Shown here: piece by piece, positions 1 through 7,457 of the stretch
How the letters are laid out: each line of letters begins with the position of its first letter
Position numbering within the stretch: the stretch's first letter is position 1
Position numbers and translations under genes: made by a program
Notes under the pieces: generated by a model
What the model saw: the letters and a program-made list of their open reading frames with translations, nothing else
The model's database searches: none
Told to the model about the DNA's origin: nothing
Origin: Eubacteriaceae bacterium
GTDB lineage: Bacteria > Bacillota > Clostridia > Lachnospirales > Lachnospiraceae
Assembly (NCBI GenBank): GCA_902363805.1
Contig: CABJBF010000001.1
Coordinates: 558,001 to 622,000 of the forward strand
Length of the DNA: 64,000 bases
Reading direction: 5' to 3'

Positions 1-1
1 T

Positions 2-1168
2 TTTTATGGAGGTCTTGTAAGGCGAAAAAATGTAGTTAACACGATGATGGCAATAGTCATGATAATGGGATTGTCCGTTGTTATGTGGGCATTATTTGGG
101 TATTCACTGGCATTTGGCGGAAACCACGGAGGAATAATAGGAGATTTCAGATGGTTTGGATTAGAAGGAGTCGGTTGGGATATTGGACCTTACTCAGACT
201 CAATTCCTAATTTAGTGTTCTGCGCGTTTCAGATGATGTTTGCGATTATTACACCGGCATTGATTACAGGTTCGGTTGTTGGAAGAATGAAATTTAAGGC
301 GTTATTTATATTTGTTGGAATCTGGTCAGTAATTGTATATTATCCGTTAGCACATATGGTATGGGGACAGGGAGGACTTTTAGCAGAGTTAGGTTCAGTG
401 GATTTCGCAGGAGGAGATGTTGTACATATAAGTTCAGGAATAACAGCTTTGGTACTTGCTATAATCCTTGGAAGAAGAAAAGGATACGAAAGAGCAACTT
501 ATAGAATTCATAACATTCCGTTTGTTGTATTAGGAGCAACAATACTTTGGTTTGGCTGGTTTGGATTCAATGCAGGAAGTGCATTAAAAGCTGACGGACT
601 TGCTGCACATGCATTTATGACTTCAGCAATTGCTTCAGCGTCAGCACTGTTATCATGGATGTTTTTAGATGTGGTAAATGACAAAAAAACAACATTGGTA
701 GGTGCGTCAACAGGATTGGTTATAGGTCTTGTTGCAATTACACCGGGCGCAGGATTTGTTCCAATCTGGTCATCATTTATAATAGGTGCACTCGTAAGTC
801 CGATATGTTATTATGGAGTTATTCTCATTAAGAAAAAATTGAAGATAGATGATGCTTTAGATGCATTTGGATGCCATGGAATCGGTGGTATATGGGGTGG
901 CATTGCAACAGGAATATTTGGAAAAAGCTCAATCAATCCGGTAGCAAAATGGGATGGCTTAATTTATGGCGAATGGAGATTATTTGCAGCCCAGATAGAA
1001 GGAATACTTATTACAATAGCAATAGCAGTTGTAGGAACATTAATCTGTGTAGCCATAGTTAGAATATTTACGCCATTAAGAGTAACTGACAGAGAAGAGA
1101 AAATAGGACTTGATATATCACAGCACGGAGAAAGTGCATATCCAAGCTTTAATGGTATGGATCAGTAA
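2..1168 (+). CDS. amt: Ammonium transporter (Amt family), 5'-truncated
   Basis: Integral membrane channel for ammonium/ammonia uptake. The reading frame is open from the first bases of the window: the codons before the first ATG (position 44) encode the typical Amt N-terminal motif FYGGLVRRKNVVNTMM, so the gene starts upstream of the window and ATG 44 is internal. Visible family marks are the twin pore histidines in GGDVVHISSG and FGCHGIGGIWGG and about ten hydrophobic segments. The C-terminal cytoplasmic tail (VTDREEKIGLDISQHGESAYPS) is the usual PII-interacting region. The next gene is a PII protein, the standard amt-glnK pairing. Confidence 0.96.
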   Translation, partial: FYGGLVRRKNVVNTMMAIVMIMGLSVVMWALFGYSLAFGGNHGGIIGDFRWFGLEGVGWDIGPYSDSIPNLVFCAFQMMFAIITPALITGSVVGRMKFKALFIFVGIWSVIVYYPLAHMVWGQGGLLAELGSVDFAGGDVVHISSGITALVLAIILGRRKGYERATYRIHNIPFVVLGATILWFGWFGFNAGSALKADGLAAHAFMTSAIASASALLSWMFLDVVNDKKTTLVGASTGLVIGLVAITPGAGFVPIWSSFIIGALVSPICYYGVILIKKKLKIDDALDAFGCHGIGGIWGGIATGIFGKSSINPVAKWDGLIYGEWRLFAAQIEGILITIAIAVVGTLICVAIVRIFTPLRVTDREEKIGLDISQHGESAYPSFNGMDQ

Positions 1169-1300
1169 AAAGCCTTGAATAATTAACTTATTTGTCAAAG
1201 TAAAATGATATAAAGAGGATAAAGATTATAAAGTAAATAGTATCAAATTTAATATTTGTTAATTAAAAATTTTTAGATGAGATTAGGAGATGAAAATTTT

Positions 1301-1657
1301 ATGATAATGAAAATAGATGCAATTGTAAGAGAAGAAAAATTTGAAGATGTAAAAAATGCATTAATGGAAATAGAAGTTAACGGACTTACAGTGTCGCAGG
1401 TTATGGGCTGTGGATTACAAAGAGGCTATAAGGAAATAGTCAGAGGTATGGAAGTGGAACCTCAGATGCAGCCAAAGATTAAATTTGAAATAGTTGTTTC
1501 TTCAGAAGAATGGGCCGAAAAAACAATAGAAGCAATTAAAAAAGCCGCTTATACAGGAGAATTTGGTGATGGGAAAATTTTCAGCTATCCTGTAGCAAGT
1601 GCAACAAAAATCAGAACAGGCGAAACAGGATATGATGCGGTACAGTGTCAGGAATAA
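1301..1657 (+). CDS. glnK: PII nitrogen regulatory protein (GlnK/GlnB)
   Basis: Small trimeric signal protein that senses ATP/ADP and 2-oxoglutarate and usually gates the neighbouring Amt. The PII fold is clear: N-terminal MKIDAIVREEKFEDVKNAL, T-loop region, and the C-terminal GDGKIFSYPV...IRTGE.G signature. ATG 1301 has AGGAGA ten bases upstream and is preferred to ATG 1277, which lies before that site; ATG 1307 would give the family-typical MKIDAI start. Oddity: both T-loop tyrosines of E. coli GlnB (Tyr46, Tyr51) are valine here (EIVRGMEVEP), so classical uridylylation at Tyr51 is not possible. It lies 132 bp after amt. Confidence 0.94.
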   Translation: MIMKIDAIVREEKFEDVKNALMEIEVNGLTVSQVMGCGLQRGYKEIVRGMEVEPQMQPKIKFEIVVSSEEWAEKTIEAIKKAAYTGEFGDGKIFSYPVASATKIRTGETGYDAVQCQE

Positions 1658-1705
1658 AGAAACAGGATTGTAAGAAATAAAAGACTAAAGGTTTAGATTA
1701 AATAT

Positions 1706-1765
1706 AAAGCCACAATTATGAAAAATTGTATCGAAGACAAATAAAATATCATAATTGTGGCTTTT
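1706..1765. terminator. Bidirectional hairpin terminator
   Basis: AAAGCCACAATTATGA at 1706-1721 pairs with TCATAATTGTGGCTTT at 1749-1764. An A-run on one side and a T-run on the other suit both strands. It sits between convergent glnK and the MerR gene. Confidence 0.85.
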
Positions 1766-1771
1766 ATGTAT

Positions 1772-2224
1772 TTATGTATGAGCGTTAATCCACGCAACTT
1801 TTATTTCAGGTGGCATATCATCAGGAGAAAGATTCTTAAGTCTGTCTTCATTTCCGTCGGCTATAGCTGTATCGTAATACCAGCATTTAAAATTAATCAT
1901 ATCAAGAACCTTCTTTAAATGCTCAATTTCAGCTTCAACAGTCTCCTTCTGTTTTGCAAACATTTCCTTACGCTTTCCATAGGTGGCAGGTCCCTGCTGA
2001 CACCACATCATAAATTCCTTGATGTCTTTAATTTCCATTCCTGTTTTTTTCAAACATTCAATAAGGCGTAATGTTTCAACAGTCCCGTCATCAAATCTTC
2101 TTGCACCTGATTCTGAACGGTTAAGGTTAGGAAATAACCCTTCTCTATCATAATAATGCAAAGTAGAAATTGGAAGATTAAACATTTTAGAAACTTCACC
2201 AATATTGTAATAATTTGTATCCAT
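1772..2224 (-). CDS. MerR-family transcriptional regulator
   Basis: 150-residue DNA-binding regulator. The N-terminal winged helix-turn-helix is typical (YYNIGEVSKMFNLPISTLHYYDREGLFP, then SGARRFDD), followed by IECLKKTGMEIKDIKEFMMWCQQG and a coiled-coil dimer helix. Cys residues in the effector region (CLKKTG, MWCQQG, FKCWYY) resemble MerR proteins that sense electrophiles or thiol stress (AdhR/NmlR-like), but the signal is not deducible. ATG 2224 is chosen; a TTG two codons upstream is possible. It is divergent from the transketolase-like gene, whose promoter has MerR geometry. Confidence 0.9.
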   Translation of the reverse strand: MDTNYYNIGEVSKMFNLPISTLHYYDREGLFPNLNRSESGARRFDDGTVETLRLIECLKKTGMEIKDIKEFMMWCQQGPATYGKRKEMFAKQKETVEAEIEHLKKVLDMINFKCWYYDTAIADGNEDRLKNLSPDDMPPEIKVAWINAHT

Positions 2225-2403
2225 AAGCAATTACCATAAAATGATGTCCTATAAAATGCAATTATAAGGATAACATTTCATTTTCCTTTCTTCGTATTAT
2301 AAATTTATATATTTAACTTGTAATACAATAAAATCATTAATCTGACTTCATTATATAATATTTTTCGGAAATTGGTTCATATAAATTTATGAAAAAATAA
2401 ATA

Positions 2404-2434
2404 TTGACCTAAAGTTAGGTTTATGGTTTAGAAT
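2404..2434 (+). promoter_or_regulatory. MerR-type promoter with operator palindrome
   Basis: TTGACC (2404-2409) and TAGAAT (2429-2434) are separated by 19 bp, the elongated spacer typical of MerR-activated promoters rather than the usual 17. The spacer carries the perfect palindrome ACCTAA-AG-TTAGGT (2407-2420), which overlaps the -35 box. It faces the transketolase-like gene and lies about 180 bp from the divergent MerR gene. Confidence 0.75.
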
Positions 2435-2500
2435 ACACAATATACAGTTATAATTTTATTAATTACGTATTTGAAAAAATGATTAATGGAGGACTTTGAT

Positions 2501-4258
2501 ATGTATTTAGAAAAGATTAACGGACCGGAAGATGTTAAGAAATTAACAGTTAAAGAGATGACCTCATTAGCAGAGGAAATGAGAATTGCATTATTAAAGA
2601 GAGCTAGCATTCATGGTGGTCATTTTGGACCTAATTTTGGAATGGTAGAAGCAACAATTGCGCTTCATTATGTATTTGAATCCCCAAAAGATAAAATAGT
2701 TTATGATGTTTCACATCAGACATACCCACATAAAATGCTTACAGGAAGAAAGGATGCATATCTTTATGAAGAACATTATGATGATGTTTCAGGATACAGC
2801 AATCCTCATGAAAGCGAGCATGATCATTTCATCATAGGACATACATCAACATCAGTAAGTCTTGCCTGTGGTTTGGCAAAAGCAAGAGATTTAAATGGTG
2901 AAAAAGGAAATGTTATTGCTGTAATAGGAGATGGCTCATTAAGTGGTGGTGAAGCATTAGAAGGATTTGATTATGCTATAGAATTAGAAGGAAATCTTAT
3001 AATTGTTGTAAATGACAATGATATGTCAATTGCAGAAAACCATGGTGGTTTGTATGGCAATTTAAAACTTCTTCGTGAAACAAATGGACAGGCAGAATGC
3101 AATTTATTTAAGGCAATGGGACTTGATTATGTTTATGTAAATGAAGGAAATGATGTAGCAAGCCTTATCGATGCATTTAATAAAGTAAAAGACAGCAAAA
3201 AGCCTGTAGTTGTTCATATTAATACATTAAAAGGAAAAGGCTATGCACCGGCAGAACAGCATAAAGAACAGTGGCATTACAGTGGACCGTTTGACATAAA
3301 GACAGGAAAATCATTGTATGCTGAAGGTGGAGAAGATTATTCAAGTGTAACTTGTGATTATTTGTTAAAGAAAATGAAAGAAGACAAATCAGTAGTTGCA
3401 ATTACTTCAGCAACACCAACAGTTATGGGATTTACAGAAGATAAGAGAAAAGAAGCAGGAAAACAATTTGTTGATGTAGGAATTGCAGAAGAGACAGCAG
3501 TTGCAATGGCAGCAGGAATTGCAACAAATGGTGGAAAACCGGTATATGGAGTATATAGTTCATTTGTACAAAGAACATATGACCAGTTATCACAGGATTT
3601 ATGTATAAATAATGCACCTGCGACAATAATTACATTCTGGGGAAGTGTATATGGAATGAATGACGTAACACATTTAGGATTATACGACATTCCGATGATG
3701 GCAAATATTCCTAATCTTGTATATTTGGCACCTACGACAAAAGAAGAATATCTTGCAATGTTAGAGTGGAGTATAGAGCAGAATGAACATCCGGTAGCAA
3801 TAAGATTACCTGGTGGAGAAATGGTATCTGACGGTAAAGAAGTAACAAAAGATTTCTCTAAATTAAATAAATATGAAGTAACTGAAAAAGGAAGCAGGGT
3901 TGCAGTTATTGCCTTAGGAACATTTTATCAGTTAGGAAAAGAAGTTGTAGATGATTTATCAGATAAATTAGGAACAAAGGCAACATTAATTAATCCATAT
4001 TATATAACAGGAATCGATAGTGAATTACTTGAAGAATTAAAGAAAAATCATGATGTTGTAATTACAATAGAAGATGGAATTTTAGACGGAGGATTTGGTG
4101 AAAAAATTTCAAGATTCTATGGTCCGACTGATATGAAAGTAATTAACTATGGTTTGAAAAAAGAATTCTTAGACAGATATGATGTAAATGAAGTCCTAAG
4201 AGAAAATCATTTGACAAAAGAAGAGATTGTTGAAGATGTAATGGCGTTAATGAAATAA
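2501..4258 (+). CDS. DXP synthase-like transketolase family enzyme
   Basis: 585-residue thiamine-diphosphate enzyme with the single-chain DXS layout. N-terminal GGHFGPNFGMVEATIALH, DVSHQTYPHKMLTGR and the ThDP motif GDGSLSGGEALEGF...NDNDMSI are close to DXS. The central pyrimidine-binding part has DVGIAEETAVAMAAGIA and YSSFVQRTYDQLSQD. ATG 2501 is chosen because GGAGG lies eight bases upstream; the earlier ATG 2486 precedes that site. Two DXS hallmarks are changed: the DRAG.VG.DG.TH region reads FWGSVYGMNDVTH, and the YPRG motif reads RLPGG. The acceptor substrate may therefore not be glyceraldehyde 3-phosphate. Probably a MerR-regulated paralogue rather than the housekeeping DXS. Confidence 0.8.
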   Translation: MYLEKINGPEDVKKLTVKEMTSLAEEMRIALLKRASIHGGHFGPNFGMVEATIALHYVFESPKDKIVYDVSHQTYPHKMLTGRKDAYLYEEHYDDVSGYSNPHESEHDHFIIGHTSTSVSLACGLAKARDLNGEKGNVIAVIGDGSLSGGEALEGFDYAIELEGNLIIVVNDNDMSIAENHGGLYGNLKLLRETNGQAECNLFKAMGLDYVYVNEGNDVASLIDAFNKVKDSKKPVVVHINTLKGKGYAPAEQHKEQWHYSGPFDIKTGKSLYAEGGEDYSSVTCDYLLKKMKEDKSVVAITSATPTVMGFTEDKRKEAGKQFVDVGIAEETAVAMAAGIATNGGKPVYGVYSSFVQRTYDQLSQDLCINNAPATIITFWGSVYGMNDVTHLGLYDIPMMANIPNLVYLAPTTKEEYLAMLEWSIEQNEHPVAIRLPGGEMVSDGKEVTKDFSKLNKYEVTEKGSRVAVIALGTFYQLGKEVVDDLSDKLGTKATLINPYYITGIDSELLEELKKNHDVVITIEDGILDGGFGEKISRFYGPTDMKVINYGLKKEFLDRYDVNEVLRENHLTKEEIVEDVMALMK

Positions 4259-4361
4259 AATAAATGCCGGGAAAAAACTAAAAATATTTTTATAAATCAG
4301 CTTGGAAAATTAGAAATTCCTATTTTATAGCTTGAAAATATAAAAAATAGTTTTATTTGGG

Positions 4362-4390
4362 TTGACATATAAAATAAAAATTTATAAAAT
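4362..4390 (+). promoter_or_regulatory. Sigma-A promoter of the riboswitch transcript
   Basis: TTGACA at 4362-4367, a 17-bp spacer, and TAAAAT at 4385-4390. Transcription would begin near 4397, just before the riboswitch aptamer. Confidence 0.8.
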
Positions 4391-4404
4391 AAAGACATAT
4401 ATTA

Positions 4405-4482
4405 CAAATGACGAGGGTAAACTATTTGAAAAAATAGGACACAAAGCTATGAGCCTAAAGCAACATTTGCAATGGTCGTCTG
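4405..4482 (+). ncRNA. Cyclic-di-GMP-I (GEMM-I) riboswitch aptamer
   Basis: The core matches GEMM-I: GAGGGTAAAC, a hairpin CTATTT-GAAA-AAATAG with GNRA tetraloop (4422-4437), then GGACACAAAGC and GAGCCTAAAG. The P1 helix can form between TGACGA (about 4409-4414) and TCGTC (4476-4480). It lies directly downstream of a strong promoter and upstream of a terminator and a secreted surface protein, a typical target class for this riboswitch. Whether ligand switches expression on or off cannot be read reliably from the sequence. Confidence 0.9.
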
Positions 4483-4483
4483 G

Positions 4484-4518
4484 CTGCAATTCTTTTTAAG
4501 GAGTTGCAGTTTTTTTTA
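4484..4518 (+). terminator. Riboswitch expression-platform terminator
   Basis: CTGCAATTCT (4484-4493) pairs with GGAGTTGCAG (4500-4509) and is followed by eight T. It sits between the aptamer and the gene at 4569, as expected for transcription control by c-di-GMP. Confidence 0.85.
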
Positions 4519-4568
4519 TACGTAAATACGTGTATAAAAGGCTGCGATAAAATTGGAAGGAGGATGCA

Positions 4569-6257
4569 ATGAAAAGAGTAAAGAAAATGGTAGCTATGGC
4601 TACAGTCATGACGATGGTATTTAATGTGGTAATGCCAATAGGGGTTTTGGCAAAAGAAAACACAAATGAATATGGGGTACTTGCAAAAAACGGAGCAAAT
4701 TTTTCAGGAAGCGGACAGATAATTGGAGATATTGTAATTAACAATGGTACTTTTAAGTATTCAAACAGTGCAACAAAGCATGTTACAGGAACTGCACATG
4801 TAGCACCGGAGGTTAAAGTAGATGAACCCGCACAGGGATATATTCCAATTGAAGTTAGTGAAATGGGCAAGGAATTATATTCAGGATTATTCAATACAAA
4901 TAATTATCCTGATGAAAATTCAGAATATTTTAAAAAATCTACTTCAGAATACAAAGACGGTACACAGAGTGTTTACATTGGATGGCAGACAAACAGATTT
5001 GATTTAACTGATAATGCATATTTAGATACTGTATCATTTTACAATGGACAGACATTTGAAATTCATGCAGATAAAAATCAGACAACAGTTGTCAGAGTTA
5101 AACATTTAAACGTTGGTGGCGAAGTTAAAGTAAGCGGTGACGGATACGTAGTTTTATATGTAGATGAATTGTCAGGTGGAAATCCGGGTTCATTTAATGC
5201 AGGCGGAGACAGTAGCAAGCTTACAGTTGTATTTACAGGAAAAAATGCAGGATACAATAATTTTAAAGAAGTAAATGCCAACACAATTGCAATGAATGCT
5301 ACAAAGTATACACAGGTAAATGGAATATTTGCAGGAAATGTATATACAAGTGGAAATCTTGAATTTAGTGGTGATAGTTCTATAACAGGTAAGGTTTATG
5401 CACCTGCTTCAAAAACAGTATTAACAGGAAGTACAAAGATTTACGGACAGTTAATAACAGATATATTGGATATTTCAGGTGGAGCAGTTGTTTCATATAA
5501 AGCTACTAATGGATTACCTTCAGAGGTTGAAAAAGTAGTAGGAAATCTTGATACAGAAAATGGAAAGACAGAAGACGGAAAAGAAGAAACAACTAAAAAA
5601 GAAGAAGTGACTAAACCGGAAGAAACAACAAAACCTTCAGATACAACAAAGCCTTCAGAAACAACAAAACCTTCAGAAACAACAAAGCCTAATTCAGGAA
5701 ATGATAATAAAGGTGATGATTCAGATAAAGAATCAGTAGAAGTATCTGTAATAGTACCTTTAAAAATGTCAATCAGATTACAGGATGGAACTGTATTGAA
5801 CAACAAGAGCAGTTTCAAAATGGAACTTGATAAAGAAGTTAAATTCCAGATGTGTTCAAATAACTGGGACAACGATACATATGATGACAATGGAAATGGT
5901 ATTGCAGGAACAGTTGTGTATACAGCAGTTGTAAGTTCTACAGCAAAGAAGAACACTTATGATGCAGCAAGCCGTACATTTACAATTGCGAAAGGTGATA
6001 AAGTATTAAGAACAGATACAAACAATTGCTTTATGGCATATAGATTTTATTTTAAGAAGGGTAATTATAATAAACAGACAGGAATTAATAGTGTAGTAAA
6101 CACACCGTTAGAAAGTTTATCAGTTAACCTTCCATTAGGTTCAACAATTACATGTGATGCTTATAAGGCATATAGCCAGATTGATAGCGCTGATGTATTT
6201 ATTGAAACAGCAGATGATAAAACAATCTGTTATAAGGATTATTATTGGGAATATTAA
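4569..6257 (+). CDS. Secreted surface protein under c-di-GMP riboswitch control
   Basis: 562-residue exported protein. A signal peptide (MKRVKKMVAMATVMTMVFNV..GVLA) is followed by a beta-rich Asn/Gly/Ser/Thr region, residues about 30-330, with repeated short strands such as GTFKYSNSATKHVTGTAHV and TVLTGSTKIYGQLITDILDISGG. This resembles adhesin-like beta-helix or choice-of-anchor domains, but I cannot name the family. Next comes a Thr/Pro/Lys linker with tandem TTKPSE repeats (about 345-375) and a separate C-terminal domain rich in aromatic and Asp residues. No LPXTG-type sorting signal is visible. AAGGAGG precedes ATG 4569. The upstream riboswitch ties it to the biofilm/motility switch. Probable adhesin or matrix protein. 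Confidence 0.75.
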   Translation: MKRVKKMVAMATVMTMVFNVVMPIGVLAKENTNEYGVLAKNGANFSGSGQIIGDIVINNGTFKYSNSATKHVTGTAHVAPEVKVDEPAQGYIPIEVSEMGKELYSGLFNTNNYPDENSEYFKKSTSEYKDGTQSVYIGWQTNRFDLTDNAYLDTVSFYNGQTFEIHADKNQTTVVRVKHLNVGGEVKVSGDGYVVLYVDELSGGNPGSFNAGGDSSKLTVVFTGKNAGYNNFKEVNANTIAMNATKYTQVNGIFAGNVYTSGNLEFSGDSSITGKVYAPASKTVLTGSTKIYGQLITDILDISGGAVVSYKATNGLPSEVEKVVGNLDTENGKTEDGKEETTKKEEVTKPEETTKPSDTTKPSETTKPSETTKPNSGNDNKGDDSDKESVEVSVIVPLKMSIRLQDGTVLNNKSSFKMELDKEVKFQMCSNNWDNDTYDDNGNGIAGTVVYTAVVSSTAKKNTYDAASRTFTIAKGDKVLRTDTNNCFMAYRFYFKKGNYNKQTGINSVVNTPLESLSVNLPLGSTITCDAYKAYSQIDSADVFIETADDKTICYKDYYWEY

Positions 6258-6381
6258 TAATTAGTACCAATAAGTATAGAGATAAGTTAATAAATAGTGA
6301 AATTTTACATAAAAATGTTAATAAATTCACTGCCACAGATTAAAAATGATTATATTTTTAATTTGTGTGAAAATACAGTAA

Positions 6382-6414
6382 TAACGCCGCAAAAATTTGA
6401 TTTTTGCGGCGTTA
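6382..6414. other. Strong intercistronic hairpin
   Basis: TAACGCCGCAAAAA and TTTTTGCGGCGTTA form a 14-bp perfect stem around a 5-nt loop. There is no U-run after it, and the next gene's ribosome binding site (AAAGGGA) follows at once. It could attenuate or stabilise the transcript rather than end it cleanly. Confidence 0.6.
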
Positions 6415-6427
6415 AAGGGATATAGAA

Positions 6428-7057
6428 GTGAAAAAAAAGAAAGAATTAATATTAGGAGTTTCTTTAATAGTTATCATAATTGCAATGGCAATAGTGCTGG
6501 TGATAATAAATAAAGATGATAAAAAAGAATTTGAAGATGTGCAGGTGACAACTACGGTAGAGGAATCTACTAAGGCAAATGATAGCAGCAATACTTTTAT
6601 GGAAGAAACAATAATAAAATGCTGTTATGAATTAAGATATATATTTGCTATAAATGAATTTGATGACATAAGTACGGTATCCGTAAACAAATTAGCACAA
6701 TATGGTTTGTGCCATTTATACTATAATAGCTTATTAGATGTACCTGCAAGTGATGAACTTGAGTATAGAGATGCATCAAAAAAAGATATTGAAGCGGTGC
6801 TTAAAAGCCAATTTAATGTTGAGGGCATTAATTTGGAAGAAAGCGATATTTACAATAAGGCAGAGCAGAAATTTGAGATGTGGGTTCCAAATTATTCACA
6901 GCAGATTACATATGATTATACTGTGACGGATAATGGAGACAATCTTACAATAAATGTGGTATACTATGAAGATGAGGTACGCTCAAAAGTTAAGAGTGAA
7001 GCAACTATTAATGTAGCTAAAGAAGGGGATTTATATTATATAAAAAGTTTGCATTAG
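6428..7057 (+). CDS. Membrane-anchored protein of unknown function
   Basis: 209 residues with one N-terminal membrane anchor (residues about 6-28, LILGVSLIVIIIAMAIVLVII) and an extracellular Glu/Asp/Thr-rich domain. The C-terminal half (YDYTVTDNGDNLTINVVYYEDEVRSKVKSEATINVAKEGDLYYIKSLH, read in short strands) looks like a small alpha/beta sheet domain. The GTG 6428 start is chosen because AAAGGGA lies seven bases upstream; no ATG is better placed. No family is recognised. It lies between the surface protein and the coiled-coil/HD-GYP pair and probably shares their transcript. Confidence 0.6.
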   Translation: MKKKKELILGVSLIVIIIAMAIVLVIINKDDKKEFEDVQVTTTVEESTKANDSSNTFMEETIIKCCYELRYIFAINEFDDISTVSVNKLAQYGLCHLYYNSLLDVPASDELEYRDASKKDIEAVLKSQFNVEGINLEESDIYNKAEQKFEMWVPNYSQQITYDYTVTDNGDNLTINVVYYEDEVRSKVKSEATINVAKEGDLYYIKSLH

Positions 7058-7073
7058 TTAGTGAGATGTTAAA

Positions 7074-7439
7074 ATGAATAAGGATATTGATTTATTGATT
7101 AAAAAGATTGAAGAAGAATCTAAACTAATAAAAGGCGATGCTTCAAAAAATGAAATGCAGGAAATCCTTAAAGAAAAATTGGTTATAGAGCGTGAAAGAG
7201 ATAATCTTCTGTTAGAAAATAAACAATTAAAGGATAAGATTGAATCTTATGAACGAGACATTGTGGCTTTACAACAAAGTCTTAAAGGAATCCTTGATAT
7301 TCTTAAGGGAGAGGATAAAATTGTGCATGAAACGGTAAAACATATAGATTCTACGGTAATAGAAACTAATAGCGAAGCACAAAAGGCACGTAGAAACGGA
7401 TTAAGAGAAATACTAAAAGAAAATACTCAGGGATTTTAA
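7074..7439 (+). CDS. Small coiled-coil protein
   Basis: 121 residues, charged and predicted helical over most of its length (KLVIERERDNLLLENKQLKDKIESYERDIVALQQSL is heptad-like), with no membrane segment. It begins 16 bp after the preceding gene and ends 18 bp before the HD-GYP gene, so it is likely co-transcribed. Function unknown; it may be a cytoplasmic scaffold or partner of one of the membrane neighbours. Confidence 0.6.
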   Translation: MNKDIDLLIKKIEEESKLIKGDASKNEMQEILKEKLVIERERDNLLLENKQLKDKIESYERDIVALQQSLKGILDILKGEDKIVHETVKHIDSTVIETNSEAQKARRNGLREILKENTQGF

Positions 7440-7457
7440 TACAGAAAGGACGTCTCT

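Noticed and set aside
5441..5956. Long minus-strand open frame opposite the surface-protein gene
   Set aside because: It is antisense to the Thr/Pro/Lys repeat region, has no ribosome site, and its composition mirrors the repeats.
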